This document shows positions 11,637 to 22,666 of a DNA stretch of 64,000 nucleotides, piece by piece. The number at the start of each line of letters is the position of its first letter. Positions within the stretch are counted from its first letter, which is position 1. A model generated the notes under the pieces. The model saw nothing but the letters and a program-made list of their open reading frames with translations. It was not told where the DNA came from and made no database searches. The stretch covers positions 2,803,148-2,867,147 of the forward strand of contig SMSO01000014.1 in the NCBI GenBank assembly GCA_004764695.1. Reading direction: 5' to 3'. A program made the position numbers and the translations under genes. The stretch comes from Schizochytrium sp. TIO01. Taxonomy: Eukaryota; Sar; Bigyra; Thraustochytrida; Thraustochytriidae.

Positions 11637-13351
11637 GGTGCCTGAGGTTTTTAGACTGCTGTAAATTATACAACGCAACACAAGTTAACAATGCAAGCAG
11701 ATCAGGAGCAAAGCATACAGCGTAGCATCCAAAGTTAGTCTTTCTCGTCCATCTTCAAAATGTAAGACCACCAACACCGCAGAGGAGAGCATATTATAAG
11801 GAGAAGCAACACAACAAACTAGCCCAAGATGTACACAGCGTTTCCCGATACAACCTGCTCACAGCACTGTGGTCCTGTGCAAACAGACGCATTGTAATCG
11901 AAAGTCAAAGAGAGCTATTCTTGAAGCAAAGTGCAGACATCGAGACCGCCAAAGTCCAGGTAATAGTAGAAAGGACAACCAAGACATGCACTTTGTGCAA
12001 AAACTCGGCTCCATGATGACCATAAGCTGTGTAAATCCAAGGCCCCGTACGTAATCCACGTTCAATTGTGATCACAATGCGCTGCTGTGCTCAAGTCTCC
12101 ACGTTGATCCACGGTACTTCTATGGGCCTCGCGGCGGCCATGTCGAAGAATGCCATCATCTGCACGACCCAGATGAGGACCAGGCCCGCACAGAGATACC
12201 CCTAAACTGATCGAGGAAGCACGAGTCCGTCCAGAGAAAGTCGCGCCGCGCTCCTGATGCTCCCACGCCCTGCTCACGCTCGTCGCCGCTGCCGCGCAGC
12301 AAGTCGCCGTCACTCACCTTGGCTTTCCTTTTTGTCTGGACCCTTCATTCGCCTCCGCTCCGGAGCGCCCGCGCGACAGGCGGCTGGAACTCCTACCATT
12401 TAATCTAAATACACCTTATAGGGTGTCTAGGGTTTTCAATAATTCGGCGCGTGATAGCGCCGATGCTGGCACCTTGCGTTCTTCGCACTATAGAACACTG
12501 AGAGAACGTAAAATGGGTTGCGCAGGCTGAGGAGGTTGGAAACGGTGATAAGTTGTGGAAGTTTGAGGGTTAAGACGGTGATAACTACATACCTATTTAG
12601 TGTGGAGCGCAAGATGGGCTTAGATAGTTAGATTGGGATGAAGAGAAGCCCGTAAGACGAGGATCATGAAGATGTAGAAGGGGGGAATGGAATGAGTTTC
12701 ATGTTTTTAAAATAGCCACGAGAGTAAGTTTAAGATTGTCAACCAGATTGCAGTTTTGTGATTTATCGTTTGGTCGAGAAAGACTTATTTAGCGGGTGAT
12801 AACTTGGAAAACAGATACAGAAGTCACTGAAGAGAGCTCGCTTGGAAAAACACTAACAAGTGACGATGCGAGAAAGATGACAGATTTCGCTTGGATGAGA
12901 TTTGATTATAGTAGATCAAATAAGGCGAGGCTGCTCGTTGATAGAGATAATGTAGTAGACATTTTGGCAAGAAACTTCGGATTGCTAGTTACACTACTTT
13001 ATTAATACATGTCGTGAAAAGAACTTCTTTTTCGAAACAATCCACTCAAGATGTTGATATCAGGACTGCAAAAATATTATTTATATAAATTTCGGATTGG
13101 CGTATACTTTTCCTAAATTTTGTACTGTTTACCGATGGATTAAGAGCTGATGTGGCGATCACCTCCCTTGGCTTACATGGTCCAAAGCATTAAATTTTGA
13201 GGATTGCAGTGAGAACGGTAATTTGCAATATTCTATTGCAGAAACAGGATACTTCAACTCTCATTCACGATAATCTTTGTAAAGAATTTCAATATTAACT
13301 GATGACTATTTACGACCAATAAGCTTGGTCTGAGACATATTGCATAAGCGT
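11637..13351. other. 1.7 kb spacer upstream of eS17
   Basis: No supported gene. A 69-codon plus-strand frame at 12796-13005 lacks a credible start and family. The part next to eS17 presumably holds its promoter (for example TTATAA near 11795), but I cannot define elements. The rest shows no clear structure. Confidence 0.5.
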
Positions 13352-14161
13352 TTATAAGCTTGAAGAGTTGTGAGCACCATCCACAAGAATCTCTGATCCA
13401 GTCATAAAGCTGGAAGCATCGCTTCCAAGCAAGAGCATGACACCATCAAGTTCCTCGAGAAGTCCAAGACGCTGCATTGGAACATGCTTCTTTAGGAACG
13501 CATCACCTTTGGGAGAATCATAATAATCTTGCGTAAGTTCGGTTCGGAAAAAGCCAGGGTGCACCGAGTTGACACGAACACCGTGCTGAAGAACCTCAAT
13601 GGCCATTGCCTTTGTCATTTGAGTCAGAGCAGCCTTGCTTATCGAATAAACAGCATGTCCATGGCCTACTCGAAGGCCATAAATCGATGAAATATTAATG
13701 ATACTTCCATTCTTGATGCCCTTGTCCTTCAAACGACGAACTGCCTCTTGAGCTACAAAGAAGCAGCCGCGAACATTGACGTCCATAGTCTGGTTGTAAG
13801 ACTCAGGGGTTTCTTGCAGAACGCGATTCACAGGACCAACACCAGCATTGTTAATGATGACATCAAAAGTACGTCCTGTAGATTGCTCTACACTATCAAA
13901 TGCAAGTGCGATATCTTGGACATTACCAACATCGCATCGCGCTGTTGCCACAGTTATGCCAGGAAAATCAGCCCGGAGCTCCTCAGCAAGAGTATCAAGG
14001 CGGTCTGTTCGGCGAGCCAAAAGGCCGAGGACAGAACACCCAGCTTGAGCATAAGTCCGGGCAAAATGCTCACCAAATCCGCTCGAAGCTCCAGTAATGA
14101 GCACTGCCCTTTTTGAGACATCGAAAGTCTTCGCAAGGAATGCGGCTCCAGGATGCGACAT
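13352..14161 (-). CDS. Short-chain dehydrogenase/reductase (SDR, classical type)
   Basis: 269 aa, ATG start. Rossmann cofactor motif TGASSGFG (23-30), structural NNAG (104-107), and catalytic tetrad N129, S159, Y172 and K176 (in YSISK), all at standard spacing. The C-terminal part has the PGFFRTEL segment and ends with the MTGSEILVDGAH motif seen in 3-oxoacyl-ACP-reductase-like and glucose-dehydrogenase-like SDRs. It catalyses an NAD(P)(H)-dependent alcohol/ketone interconversion; the substrate cannot be read from sequence. The N-terminus has no clear signal peptide; a weak targeting role is possible but unsupported. An arginine pair (ARRTD) after beta-2 favours NADP(H). Head-to-head with MSH4 across 0.83 kb. 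Confidence 0.93.
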   Translation of the reverse strand: MSHPGAAFLAKTFDVSKRAVLITGASSGFGEHFARTYAQAGCSVLGLLARRTDRLDTLAEELRADFPGITVATARCDVGNVQDIALAFDSVEQSTGRTFDVIINNAGVGPVNRVLQETPESYNQTMDVNVRGCFFVAQEAVRRLKDKGIKNGSIINISSIYGLRVGHGHAVYSISKAALTQMTKAMAIEVLQHGVRVNSVHPGFFRTELTQDYYDSPKGDAFLKKHVPMQRLGLLEELDGVMLLLGSDASSFMTGSEILVDGAHNSSSL

Positions 14162-14578
14162 ATTGGGTGCGCACTCTCTTTCTTTCTCTGTCTCTCCCTC
14201 CCCGAACCAGATCTGATAGCAATTTACTTTTGTTCAAAGAATGACAATCTTCGTTCCTACCTAGCACAAAGCGTTGCTAGATCCCTTTCTAAGTATGTAT
14301 GCTGGAGATTATCGCACCAAGAGCGCGATGAGATGAAGATTAGTCTTACCCTTCCGCTCCTGCACAGAACCAGGGATCTCTTGATGTTCGTAGTCTCCGC
14401 ACTGCCTCGAGAAGAATAGCTATAGAGAATGGCTCAAAAGTAGAGCCTTCCAAAACCCTCAGAGGTTAGAGCTGTCCCCTAGAGCGTGTTCGCTTCTGCT
14501 ACAGCGTAGTTTGAGAAAGAAGAATTGCATCTGGGATAGCAACTATGAAAGATGGATTCTCGTGCGATCTAAAATATT

Positions 14579-14592
14579 AGATACTAGTATCT
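14579..14592. repeat. 14-bp perfect palindrome
   Basis: AGATACTAGTATCT equals its own reverse complement. It is preceded by TATTAGAT, shared with the inverted repeat at 14677-14704. It could be a dimeric protein-binding site; function unknown. Confidence 0.7.
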
Positions 14593-14676
14593 TAGAACCT
14601 CTATTCTTAAAAGCCCTGTCCGACCAGGTACAATCGAGCGACTCTTGTACGTGCAGTGAAATGTTCTGCGTTTGAA

Positions 14677-14704
14677 CTAGGTAGTATTAGATGCTACTAC
14701 CTAG
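14677..14704. repeat. Inverted repeat, 10-bp arms, 8-nt loop
   Basis: CTAGGTAGTA (14677-14686) pairs perfectly with TACTACCTAG (14695-14704). The arms contain the CTAGGTAG core seen at several other intergenic places. It lies in the SDR/MSH4 divergent region, about 285 bp before the MSH4 ATG. Confidence 0.75.
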
Positions 14705-14988
14705 GACCCGAACGACTGCAAAAACGATATTGGGATAGGGAATCAGAATCATCAGTTCAATTCAAAGAGTTTGGACTCTTTACCGTAATAATACCGACTC
14801 TGAAGCCATTGGCGTGCATATCGCGGATATCTTGATTGGGTGTTGCTTAGCAGACTCACGACCTGCATTATTGAACGAGTGAAATTAAGACTTGGTGTCA
14901 CATCTTGCGTAATTTGAATATTCAAGTTGAATCTGGAACAAGAAAAGGTTGCGGGAGTTTTGAAGATTATAATTGAGGCTTCGAGGTC

Positions 14989-17444
14989 ATGCCAAAGCAA
15001 AATGGGTCTGTTATAGCTGGGGTTATTGGGAATAATAATGGAGAAGTCGGGCTTGCTTGGATCGACTTGGCGAACCCAGTCCTCCATCTCGGTCAGCTAC
15101 GCGACAGTAAGCTGTATGAAGCTACTATTACAGCACTGCGCGAGTGCAACGCTAGTGAAATAGTCTTCCCTTCGACACATACACAGAGTGCCCTCTATGA
15201 AGCTCTTGTGCGAGATGATAAGCTCCCTTGGATTGTTTCTCCACGACCTCGACGGGTGTTTTCTGAGGATTGTGGACTCGACAAAATTCAAAAATTGAGC
15301 GCTGTGGAGCTGGATCTTCGCGAACTTGATCGTCGGTACCTATGCCGTGGGGCTGCTGCAGCACTACTGGCTAATGTTGAGCTAACTCAAGATGCGAGGT
15401 TCGCTCAAGGTTCACTTCGTGTCTGCGTTGACGACGATGACCATACACGAATGACTTTAGATGCAGTAACTATATCCTTATTGGAAATCCTCGAAGACCG
15501 CAGAGCTGTTCTTGAGCAGCATCGCCAGGCAAGTATGCACTCACTAGTTAGTGTCATGGATTATACAGTGACCCCCTGTGGTGGCCGTCGGCTTCGAGCG
15601 GAACTGGTCGCTCCTCCCTGCCTACTTGATAAAATTCATGCCCGACAGGACCTAGTGCAAGAACTTTTAGAAGATGAAACACTTTGTGATCTTCTTGTTG
15701 AGCATCTTCGTAAATTGCATGATTTGGACCAACTGACATCGCATTATGCAGCTCGACCAAAACAATTCACCATGATTACTCTAAAACGCGAAGCTGATAA
15801 CACAATTCGATTGCTCGAAACAGTCCGTGAATTGTTGGCTCTTGACGAAGCTGTTGGTAACCGTGTCGGATCTACTCTAGGGAAAAGAGCTTCTAGGAAG
15901 CATTCGCAACTCCCTGCCTATCCTGAAAACACTTGAACAGCACCTTGCAAAAAAGCTTCAACCAGGTGTTGGTTTTCAGCGGAATCCAGAAGAACAACGA
16001 ATTGAAGTTGTGTATTGCGTGATAGCAGGGATTGATGGTGTGCTTGACGTTGCACGACAAACCTATGCGGAAAAGATTGCTGCAATGAAGCATTACGTAG
16101 CCGAGCTTAATAAGCAATATGCTGATTTGGATGCTTGTCTATGGTTTTCTGTAAAACGGGGCTATCACCTACGCGTTCCTAGGGAGCATGCCACACCATC
16201 AAGGTTAGGGTCTCTCCTTAATACGGCCTGCTTTTCACAAGAAGACGGTAGATTGTACAACAGAAGAGTTAGCAAGTTTGAACTTGAAACAAGATCAAGC
16301 TACACGGGAGGCACTTCGGCGTACGGAAGTCCATCTTGAAGACGTGAGGGGCAAGGTAAGAACTGCGTTGCCAGCTCTCTACGCAATTTCTGAAGCTATC
16401 GCGCTTTTGGATATTCTTCAAGGTTTCGCTCAAATGGCCTCAGAGCACGACGTAGTTCGTCCTAGAGTCTACTCCGGCAAGTTTGGTGCATCCTCAGAGC
16501 CTCTCGAATTGGATGACCATGGCCATCATAAGTCCAAGGAACATGTTAATGGAGTCAACATCAAACAAGGGCGGCATCTACTAGTAGAGACTAGCTTACA
16601 GAAGCAACAACAAAAACTACAACATCAGTTTCAAGATGAGAGTAGTTCGCGTCGTGAAACCAGAGATTGGACTTTTGTTGCCAATGATCTTAATCTATCT
16701 TCCTTGGCGGTTGTAACTGGACCCAATTCTGCAGGAAAATCAACGCTACTTAAACAAACTGCACTTATTGTGATTCTCGCGCACGCTGGGGCATGGGTCC
16801 CCGCTGAGAAAGCAGAAATTGTCCTTATCAACCAGATTCTTACCCGAATTGGTACTGAAGACAATATTGAGGCCAACGCATCCACTTTTAGCTTAGAGAT
16901 GACAGAGTTTGCTCACATCGCTCGAGCCGCTAGTCCATCTTCAGAGACTGGCGCGTATCACCTTGTCCTCATCGACGAGCTTGGTCGAGGGACTAGTTCA
17001 CAAGAAGGACTATCTCTAGCTTGGGCTGCTTCGGAGTACCTCTTACGTAGGGAATTTACACTAACTATATTCGCGACACACTTTCGAGAGATCGAGGCAC
17101 TGCCAGGAATTTCTTTGGTTCGATTTTCTGTGGAGATCGACGAAGTTACTCAAGCTTTAGTCCTCAGTCATACTATGCAACAGCAACTACAAGCTCATCC
17201 GTCCGAAATGGAAAAACCTGAAGCGCAAGGATTTCCTAGTGATTATGGAATTCGCCTTGCGGAAGCATGTGGATTTCCCCGCCATGCTATTGATGACGCC
17301 AGAATTGCACGTGAGCTCTTACTTGAACATCGTGTATCGCTTGAAGCCAAAAGAGCTGGACTATATGTCTTAGTTCGAGATGCGTATATGATGACTTTAC
17401 CGGAGCTTCGCAATGCATTGACTCATCTGCAATCACGAGAATAG
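14989..17444 (+). CDS. MSH4: MutS homologue MSH4 (meiotic), frame broken twice
   Basis: Begins at ATG 14989 and runs through three frames to 17444; the span equals 817 codons plus stop plus two extra bases. The N-terminal part matches MSH4 connector/core (GEVGLAWIDLANP, then GLDKIQKLS...YLCRGAAAALLANVE, then VMDYTVTPCGGRRLRAEL). The middle carries GIDGVLDVARQTY and CTTEELASLN. The C-terminal ATPase has Walker A GPNSAGKST, IGTEDNIEANASTFSLEMTE, Walker B LVLIDELGRGTSS and FATHFREIEALP. Like MSH4, it lacks the mismatch-recognition N-terminal domain. With MSH5, MSH4 stabilises recombination intermediates in meiosis. The breaks lie after 15880 (before 15934) and after 16208; homology runs on directly across them, so an extra base (assembly error or real mutation) fits better than introns for the second. 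A 40-nt GT-AG intron (15857-15896) is possible at the first. Confidence 0.88.
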
Positions 17445-18128
17445 GGTGTATATCAGCTGAATGAAAAGCTTAGTCGTGTAAATATCTAACTTCATGCATC
17501 TAGCATTACTCAAATGTACAATGATCAGCTTATTGAAGTTGGAAGATTCTAAAGTGACAAAATTATAATTTTGAAATTAATGTAAGTGGCCCAAATAAAG
17601 GTCCGTTAGACCACTTCCCATTCTTCTTTTGTGTAAATTAGCGGCGACAAAGTAGCAAGAAGTGTCTTTCACAGAAAGGTTAATGCGAAAGATAATTAAA
17701 AAATAGCTATATCATCAAGTAATGTATCCTACTTTGGGTGAACTGACCAGTGACCTGGAATTTCACGTGCCATGAGGAAGGTGCCGCACGTGTTGAATAG
17801 CAGTTGAAAAAGGGAAAATGAGAACGTAGACTTAACACCTGTTCTCATAGGGAGCGATTTTTGTGAACTCGTTTGCAACAGCGGGTCTGCAAGCACTGCT
17901 ACAGTCCACTCAATTTTGTCTGTTCTTTTTGCTAGGTGTACACTCGCGTGGATCCATATAAAGGGGTCAAATTGTTAATTTATTCATTGCTACTGTCTAG
18001 GACGGCGCAAAAGCTGAGCACGTGGACGCAGCTTCAGTTGGGGCAGTGGCCTTAAAAAGCGTCAGTCGTGGAGTAGTGAGCAACCAAGCTGCTGTAAAGA
18101 GTGTTGACGTCGCAGGGACCTCATCGCA
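17445..18128. other. 0.68 kb spacer before the LRR/coiled-coil gene
   Basis: MSH4 3' flank and the promoter of the gene at 18129. The only clear element is the TATA-like sequence at 17957. No other gene is visible. Confidence 0.5.
17957..17964 (+). promoter_or_regulatory. TATA-like box of the LRR/coiled-coil gene
   Basis: TATAAAGG lies 172 bp before the ATG at 18129, in the correct orientation. Function is inferred from sequence and position. Confidence 0.4.
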
Positions 18129-19274
18129 ATGGATCTCGAGGAGCAAATTTCTCTGGAACCGCCCAAGGTTCGCAACTGCAAAGGTCTTTCGCGCGAAGAC
18201 TTGCGTCGAGAGTTACAATTCAGAGACTTACCAGCTATTGGAATTCAAGGGGAAGATGAACAAACACTGCAAAAGGCATATGATGCTGAATATGAGCAAG
18301 AGCTTGAAGAATATCGACTCGCGCAGCAAGAAAGAGCTCAGCGCATTTTGGCCGAGCAGGATCGTCTTCGTGATGAACAGCGTAGACTTGTGCACGAGCG
18401 TGAAGATGAGCAATTGGTAGCCAATAACGGGAAGCTGCGGCTTTTTCTTCAGCTTGCAAGGAACAACCAAACAGCGCCAGAAGTTCACTTTATCGGTGGT
18501 CCGGCAATGGCACGTGTTCTTGCGCATGCTTTACCTAATTGCACCTCATTAATGGCCTTAGATTTATCAAATGGCCAAGTGAAAAATGAAGGTGCTCGTG
18601 CTTTGGGATTGGCACTAGGAGACCCCCAAACTCATTTACGTCGTCTCGAGCTTTCCCGATCAGAAATTGGTCCAGAAGGTCTGGTTTCCATTGGGGAGGG
18701 TCTCTCAGAAAACGATACTTTACTGACACTCATATTGGAGGATAATAACCTTACAGATGACGGACATGATTGGACAGGCATTGAATCATTTAGCGAAGCG
18801 CTTGTCTCCAACTCCACTTTGACATGCATCAATTTATCAAGATCAAATCTAGGCCAGCGCGGCGTTGCGCTCCTGGCAAGACGGATGACCAAAAATCAAA
18901 CTGTGCGTTCGATGGATTTAGAATTTAATGGACTCCCTTTGCAGAGCGATATGGACATAATTTTACAAAAGCTAGACGAGAATAAAGAGTTGTACGAGAC
19001 AACGATGGCAGAAACGCATGCCAGGCTTCGAGTAGAACGACAACAATTAGCAGTGATTGAACTTGAGCAAAAACGAGAAGACGACCGCTTGAGGGAAGAG
19101 CAAGCTGCTCATGATCGAGCAGCAGCAAGGCAAGCTGAACGACTGAGAAAGTTTGAGCAGGCGAAGGCAGACCGATCTCGCGAACTCGAAGAAGGCAAAT
19201 CCCACGCGTATGAACGGCATGCTGCATTTATGGAAGCGGAACTGGCAAGTAAAAAGAAAGGGAAGAAAAAATAA
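18129..19274 (+). CDS. LRR protein flanked by coiled coils, possibly axonemal
   Basis: 381 aa, ATG start. The N-terminus has a SAP-like helix pair (LSREDLRRELQFRDLPAIGI). A charged coiled coil follows (about 45-100), then ribonuclease-inhibitor-type leucine-rich repeats (about 125-285; for example TSLMALDLSNGQVKNEGARAL and STLTCINLSRSNLGQRGVAL). Next is a second long Glu/Arg/Lys coiled coil (about 290-365), ending in a lysine-rich tail. The RNI-like LRR plus coiled-coil arrangement occurs in many flagellar/axonemal and tropomodulin-like proteins, so a cytoskeletal scaffold is plausible. This is inference from architecture; I cannot name an orthologue. Single exon. Confidence 0.8.
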   Translation: MDLEEQISLEPPKVRNCKGLSREDLRRELQFRDLPAIGIQGEDEQTLQKAYDAEYEQELEEYRLAQQERAQRILAEQDRLRDEQRRLVHEREDEQLVANNGKLRLFLQLARNNQTAPEVHFIGGPAMARVLAHALPNCTSLMALDLSNGQVKNEGARALGLALGDPQTHLRRLELSRSEIGPEGLVSIGEGLSENDTLLTLILEDNNLTDDGHDWTGIESFSEALVSNSTLTCINLSRSNLGQRGVALLARRMTKNQTVRSMDLEFNGLPLQSDMDIILQKLDENKELYETTMAETHARLRVERQQLAVIELEQKREDDRLREEQAAHDRAAARQAERLRKFEQAKADRSRELEEGKSHAYERHAAFMEAELASKKKGKKK

Positions 19275-19879
19275 ACATAAAATCTATTGTATGTATGATG
19301 ATGCTCTAAAAACCAACATTCATGATCAGATTGCAGCAGGCATACAAACTAAGCAAAATCACTCTGCAGATGGTAATTCGACTGTAAAGAGAAATTGCAC
19401 ACCAAAAAACTGAGCAATCCATTAACTTTGCACAAATGCACTAAAGCCAAATAAAAATCCTTACATAATACTATATAGTATTCTATTCTTTGTCCCAACT
19501 CAATATATTCCCCCATTCGCACAATTGACACAATAACACTTTCGTCCCTCAACTTAGTGCCAACTCAATAATCATAATATTTCGAATAAATTCTATATCT
19601 ATATGCACGTTCTAATTCACTTAAGCTCTTAAGGAGTAATCCAAACATGACCTGCTTCTTGCTTTAACATAGATATACAAGTGGAGACAGCATGTTGCAA
19701 TAGAGCTGACTGTTTCAACTTTCATTCACTCTCAAGAACGTTATGGACCATGTGAATTTGGTCACATTGAGTAATAGAATGAATGGAAACATAAGATGAG
19801 TGTTCAAAATAGCAAAGTGGTGTACATCTGAGAAGTCATGACACAAGTTAGTGCATATATTTCGAAATGTTTCGCTTAA
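19275..19879. other. 0.6 kb convergent 3' spacer
   Basis: Lies between the stops of the LRR gene (plus strand) and the galectin-RRM gene (minus strand). AT-rich, with polyadenylation-like A-rich stretches in both directions. No gene seen. Confidence 0.5.
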
Positions 19880-21640
19880 TTAACTATGGTGGCTGTTGGG
19901 TCGCTTCCGCGCACGGCTGACCGATAAAATAAGTCCGGGTTGGCCAGGTTTACCATGAAGAAATTTTATTGCTTCCTGAATCTTAGATTCGTCTTGAAGG
20001 GTCACAAAGCCAAAGTCTCTACCTTCCATAACACGAATGCGAGGTTGGCCATTGTGGTCCCTCTCGATACCAAACTGTTCAAAATGACGGAGGCACTCAT
20101 TGAAAGCAGATGTACTCTCTTTTGGCAAGCCCGATACAAAGAGGACTTTTTCTTCGAGTTGTTGCGATGCACGTGGCCGCCTGTGCCCACCAGTGTGTCC
20201 ACCTCGCGCCCCCCCTCCGTGATGACCACCATAGCCACTTCCGAAGCTGCTAGCATGCGGTCGCATCCCATTCATATGATGGAACTTCTTTTGCGGTGAG
20301 AGTGCAGATGAGCTTCCACCAGACGGTGTGCGTACTTGAGCTGGTCGGTGGCCCCACCACACACCGTGGATAATGACATCCTCCTTATCACCGTAGTGAT
20401 CCTCCACAAGAGGAACGATTAAGTATAAACTTTCTCCGTTTTTTAGGTATCGAGGGTCGGCACGATTGCCGAAAGTATCGAAATGTTTTCCGTCGAGAAA
20501 AACTAGAAAGTCCCGTTGAGTAATTGTAATGCGCAACTCGAAGCGCTTATTTTTTGTGATAGGCATGCTGCTTTGTTTTGCCCGATCAACCCACTTTCCA
20601 CCTACAAAGGCATTCTGTTGAATCTGCTTCTTGCCCCAGCCATCACGCGGGTTAAAATGATATAAGAAAATAGTTTTCTCATCTCTCTCCTTGTATGAGG
20701 CTGAGGGTGCGATATTGATGGAGAAGCGCTCCGATGCATCTGGAAAAGTACCCCAGATGACAACCGTATTGCCCTGCTGTGGACCCTGGCCAGAAACATT
20801 TGTGATTCTTGGAGTATTAGACGGCGCTTCATGTTCGAGTTCAGGAAGTTTGATAACCAGTGGTTCTTTGCTCTCCGTTGATCTCCAGTCGGAAAGCATT
20901 AGCACTCCTGCATCATCATAGTTCGAGCTCAACATACTAATGGACTTGCCTCGGTCCATCTGGCCCTGAGCTAAAGCATGCGATGCACTTGCTGGTGTAA
21001 TCGCGGATTGTGGTGATTGAAGCACCTGGCTATTTTCTGGTAGGGTAGCATTGATTCTTGGTCTCTTCACCACTCCTGCTCTAGGGTCTCGATCCCCAAA
21101 TACGCCTCCTCTGCGTTTGTTTTCCTCCATCTCCTGAGCTCTCCGTGCGGCCGCTACTTGTTCCACTCTCGCTGAAAACTTGGGAACAAGTTTCTTCGAA
21201 TGCACGTACTTAACCAGCAGCCTTTGTTCTTGTTCGGTCAAATCATGCACAATATTTTGATACCTTTCCGGCACAGACAACCTTGACACGCTGCTGCTCA
21301 TGGCTGCGCTTGCAGCTTGGCTAGCCTCAATTGATTCAGCATCATCATCGTCATCATCGTCGTCATCTGATATAACCACTCTCCCTACAGTCCCTGAACC
21401 TGCAGAGCTTCGAAATTGTGTGCTCGATCTCGATCTGTTTTGAGGTTCTTCATAATCGGCGTCGAGAGCGTCGCGTTTGTCCACCGGCTCCGCGATATCG
21501 TCGTCGAGGTCTTCCTGATCATGAAGCGACTTGCGACCTTCGGAATCAGAATCAGATTCGTCACTGCTGCTCACGTCCACGTCCACGTTCGACGCGGCGG
21601 CGGCGCCGCCAGGCGGCAGTTTGATCCGAATCGTTGTCAT
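19880..21640 (-). CDS. Galectin-like domain fused to an RNA-recognition motif
   Basis: 586 aa from the ATG at 21640; the upstream extension starts at TTG and was rejected. N-terminal ~275 residues: Ser/Asp-rich, a run of nine Asp, a helical basic segment and disordered linkers. Residues ~276-432 look like a galectin carbohydrate-recognition fold: YHFNPR (H328, N330, R332), then N343 and W350 seven residues apart as in galectins, then VFLDGKHFDTFGNR matching the galectin strand with the usual VNGxHFxxFxHR. The usual W-G-x-E-x-R is W-V-D-R-A-K, so the Glu is missing and sugar binding is uncertain. A Gly/His/Arg-rich linker leads to an RRM (~496-575) with RNP2-like VLFVSGL and RNP1-like RDFGFVTL. 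Likely nuclear or RNA-associated. The RRM is secure; the galectin assignment rests on motif and strand order. Confidence 0.82.
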   Translation of the reverse strand: MTTIRIKLPPGGAAAASNVDVDVSSSDESDSDSEGRKSLHDQEDLDDDIAEPVDKRDALDADYEEPQNRSRSSTQFRSSAGSGTVGRVVISDDDDDDDDDAESIEASQAASAAMSSSVSRLSVPERYQNIVHDLTEQEQRLLVKYVHSKKLVPKFSARVEQVAAARRAQEMEENKRRGGVFGDRDPRAGVVKRPRINATLPENSQVLQSPQSAITPASASHALAQGQMDRGKSISMLSSNYDDAGVLMLSDWRSTESKEPLVIKLPELEHEAPSNTPRITNVSGQGPQQGNTVVIWGTFPDASERFSINIAPSASYKERDEKTIFLYHFNPRDGWGKKQIQQNAFVGGKWVDRAKQSSMPITKNKRFELRITITQRDFLVFLDGKHFDTFGNRADPRYLKNGESLYLIVPLVEDHYGDKEDVIIHGVWWGHRPAQVRTPSGGSSSALSPQKKFHHMNGMRPHASSFGSGYGGHHGGGARGGHTGGHRRPRASQQLEEKVLFVSGLPKESTSAFNECLRHFEQFGIERDHNGQPRIRVMEGRDFGFVTLQDESKIQEAIKFLHGKPGQPGLILSVSRARKRPNSHHS

Positions 21641-22666
21641 GGCGGTCGGCCTGGACAAATTCCAGCGAATGAACCACCACAACAGAAGAGGTTAGGTTAA
21701 ACACGGGCTGGAAGGCACGGGTCAGTACAAGAGATGGTTCGATGCCGAGGCTCCCGCCCGGGTTGACGTGGATCCACAGCGTAGGGGAGCTCCTCGCAGG
21801 GGTGGATAACTTTGACTTGGGCTCTTGCTCAAAGTATTATTTTTGGTTTTTCACTTCTCTGCTTTTACTATCTAATCAGTAGGCAGTATGTATTGTTCAA
21901 TAGCAGTAAGGGATAGTAGCACCAGGGTACCTTTGGTACAAGAATGTAATCATACATAATCAGATGACGGCAACGAGAACGACGTTCAGGTTTGACGCAT
22001 TGGGTTCTTTGCTGACGAGAGGTCGAATAGGACATACTTGGCATAAAATACAAAATGAAGACCTAATTTCTTTCGAGCGCTGCCAACTGACCGAATAAAT
22101 TTGGGGGTTCTTCATAGGCTTCATGATAATAGGAAGAGAGTTAACATGGATTTCAATGAATGTATTTTGACTCCTTGATAGAACATGACGTTCTTGTACG
22201 ATAAATTGAATACATAGAAACACAGAAATACTATCTCAACCTTTGCGTTGCTGTGAAGTTTAGATAAAGGTTTGAGACCAAGATTATTTCAAAGTTGCAG
22301 TGTTAGTTAGTTCAACAGCGACATCTTCAAGATATTCAAACTGCCTTCATCAATTACAAGTGAAGTCTCATGGACAAGGAAGATAAGGATAAGAACAGGA
22401 CAAGCGATTTTGGATTGGGCTTAATCTCTTAGATCATGATTTGATGCAATTATCGACGACAGGACAAATTTCAATGTTAAACTATCTCAAGAAACGGATA
22501 CAAGAAATTCGGGACGAATTGAATGAATGTAGGGAGAAAATAAACAGCCAGAAAATGTGTGTCAGAGCGAAAATCGATTTCTCTTTTTGCGCTAGATAGT
22601 TGAATTATTGTGGTAGAAGGTATTTGTTTTCAGGACAGCAAAAGGTTTGGGGAGTAAGTCGCATAC
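21641..22666. other. 1.0 kb spacer between the galectin-RRM gene and HSP90
   Basis: 5' flank of the galectin-RRM gene and 3' flank of HSP90. One GTAGCACC element at 21916-21923. No convincing frame. Confidence 0.5.

Larger units (their letters stand above)
14162..14988. other. Divergent spacer between SDR and MSH4
   Basis: No gene. It contains a 14-bp perfect palindrome AGATACTAGTATCT (14579-14592) and, about 100 bp on, a 10-bp-stem inverted repeat (14677-14686 with 14695-14704). Both share the octamer TATTAGAT. Confidence 0.6.

Noticed and set aside
16248-16272. 25-nt GT-AG mini-intron in MSH4
   Set aside because: Removing it deletes VDCTTEEL, which matches the conserved part of MSH4, so a frame break is the better explanation.
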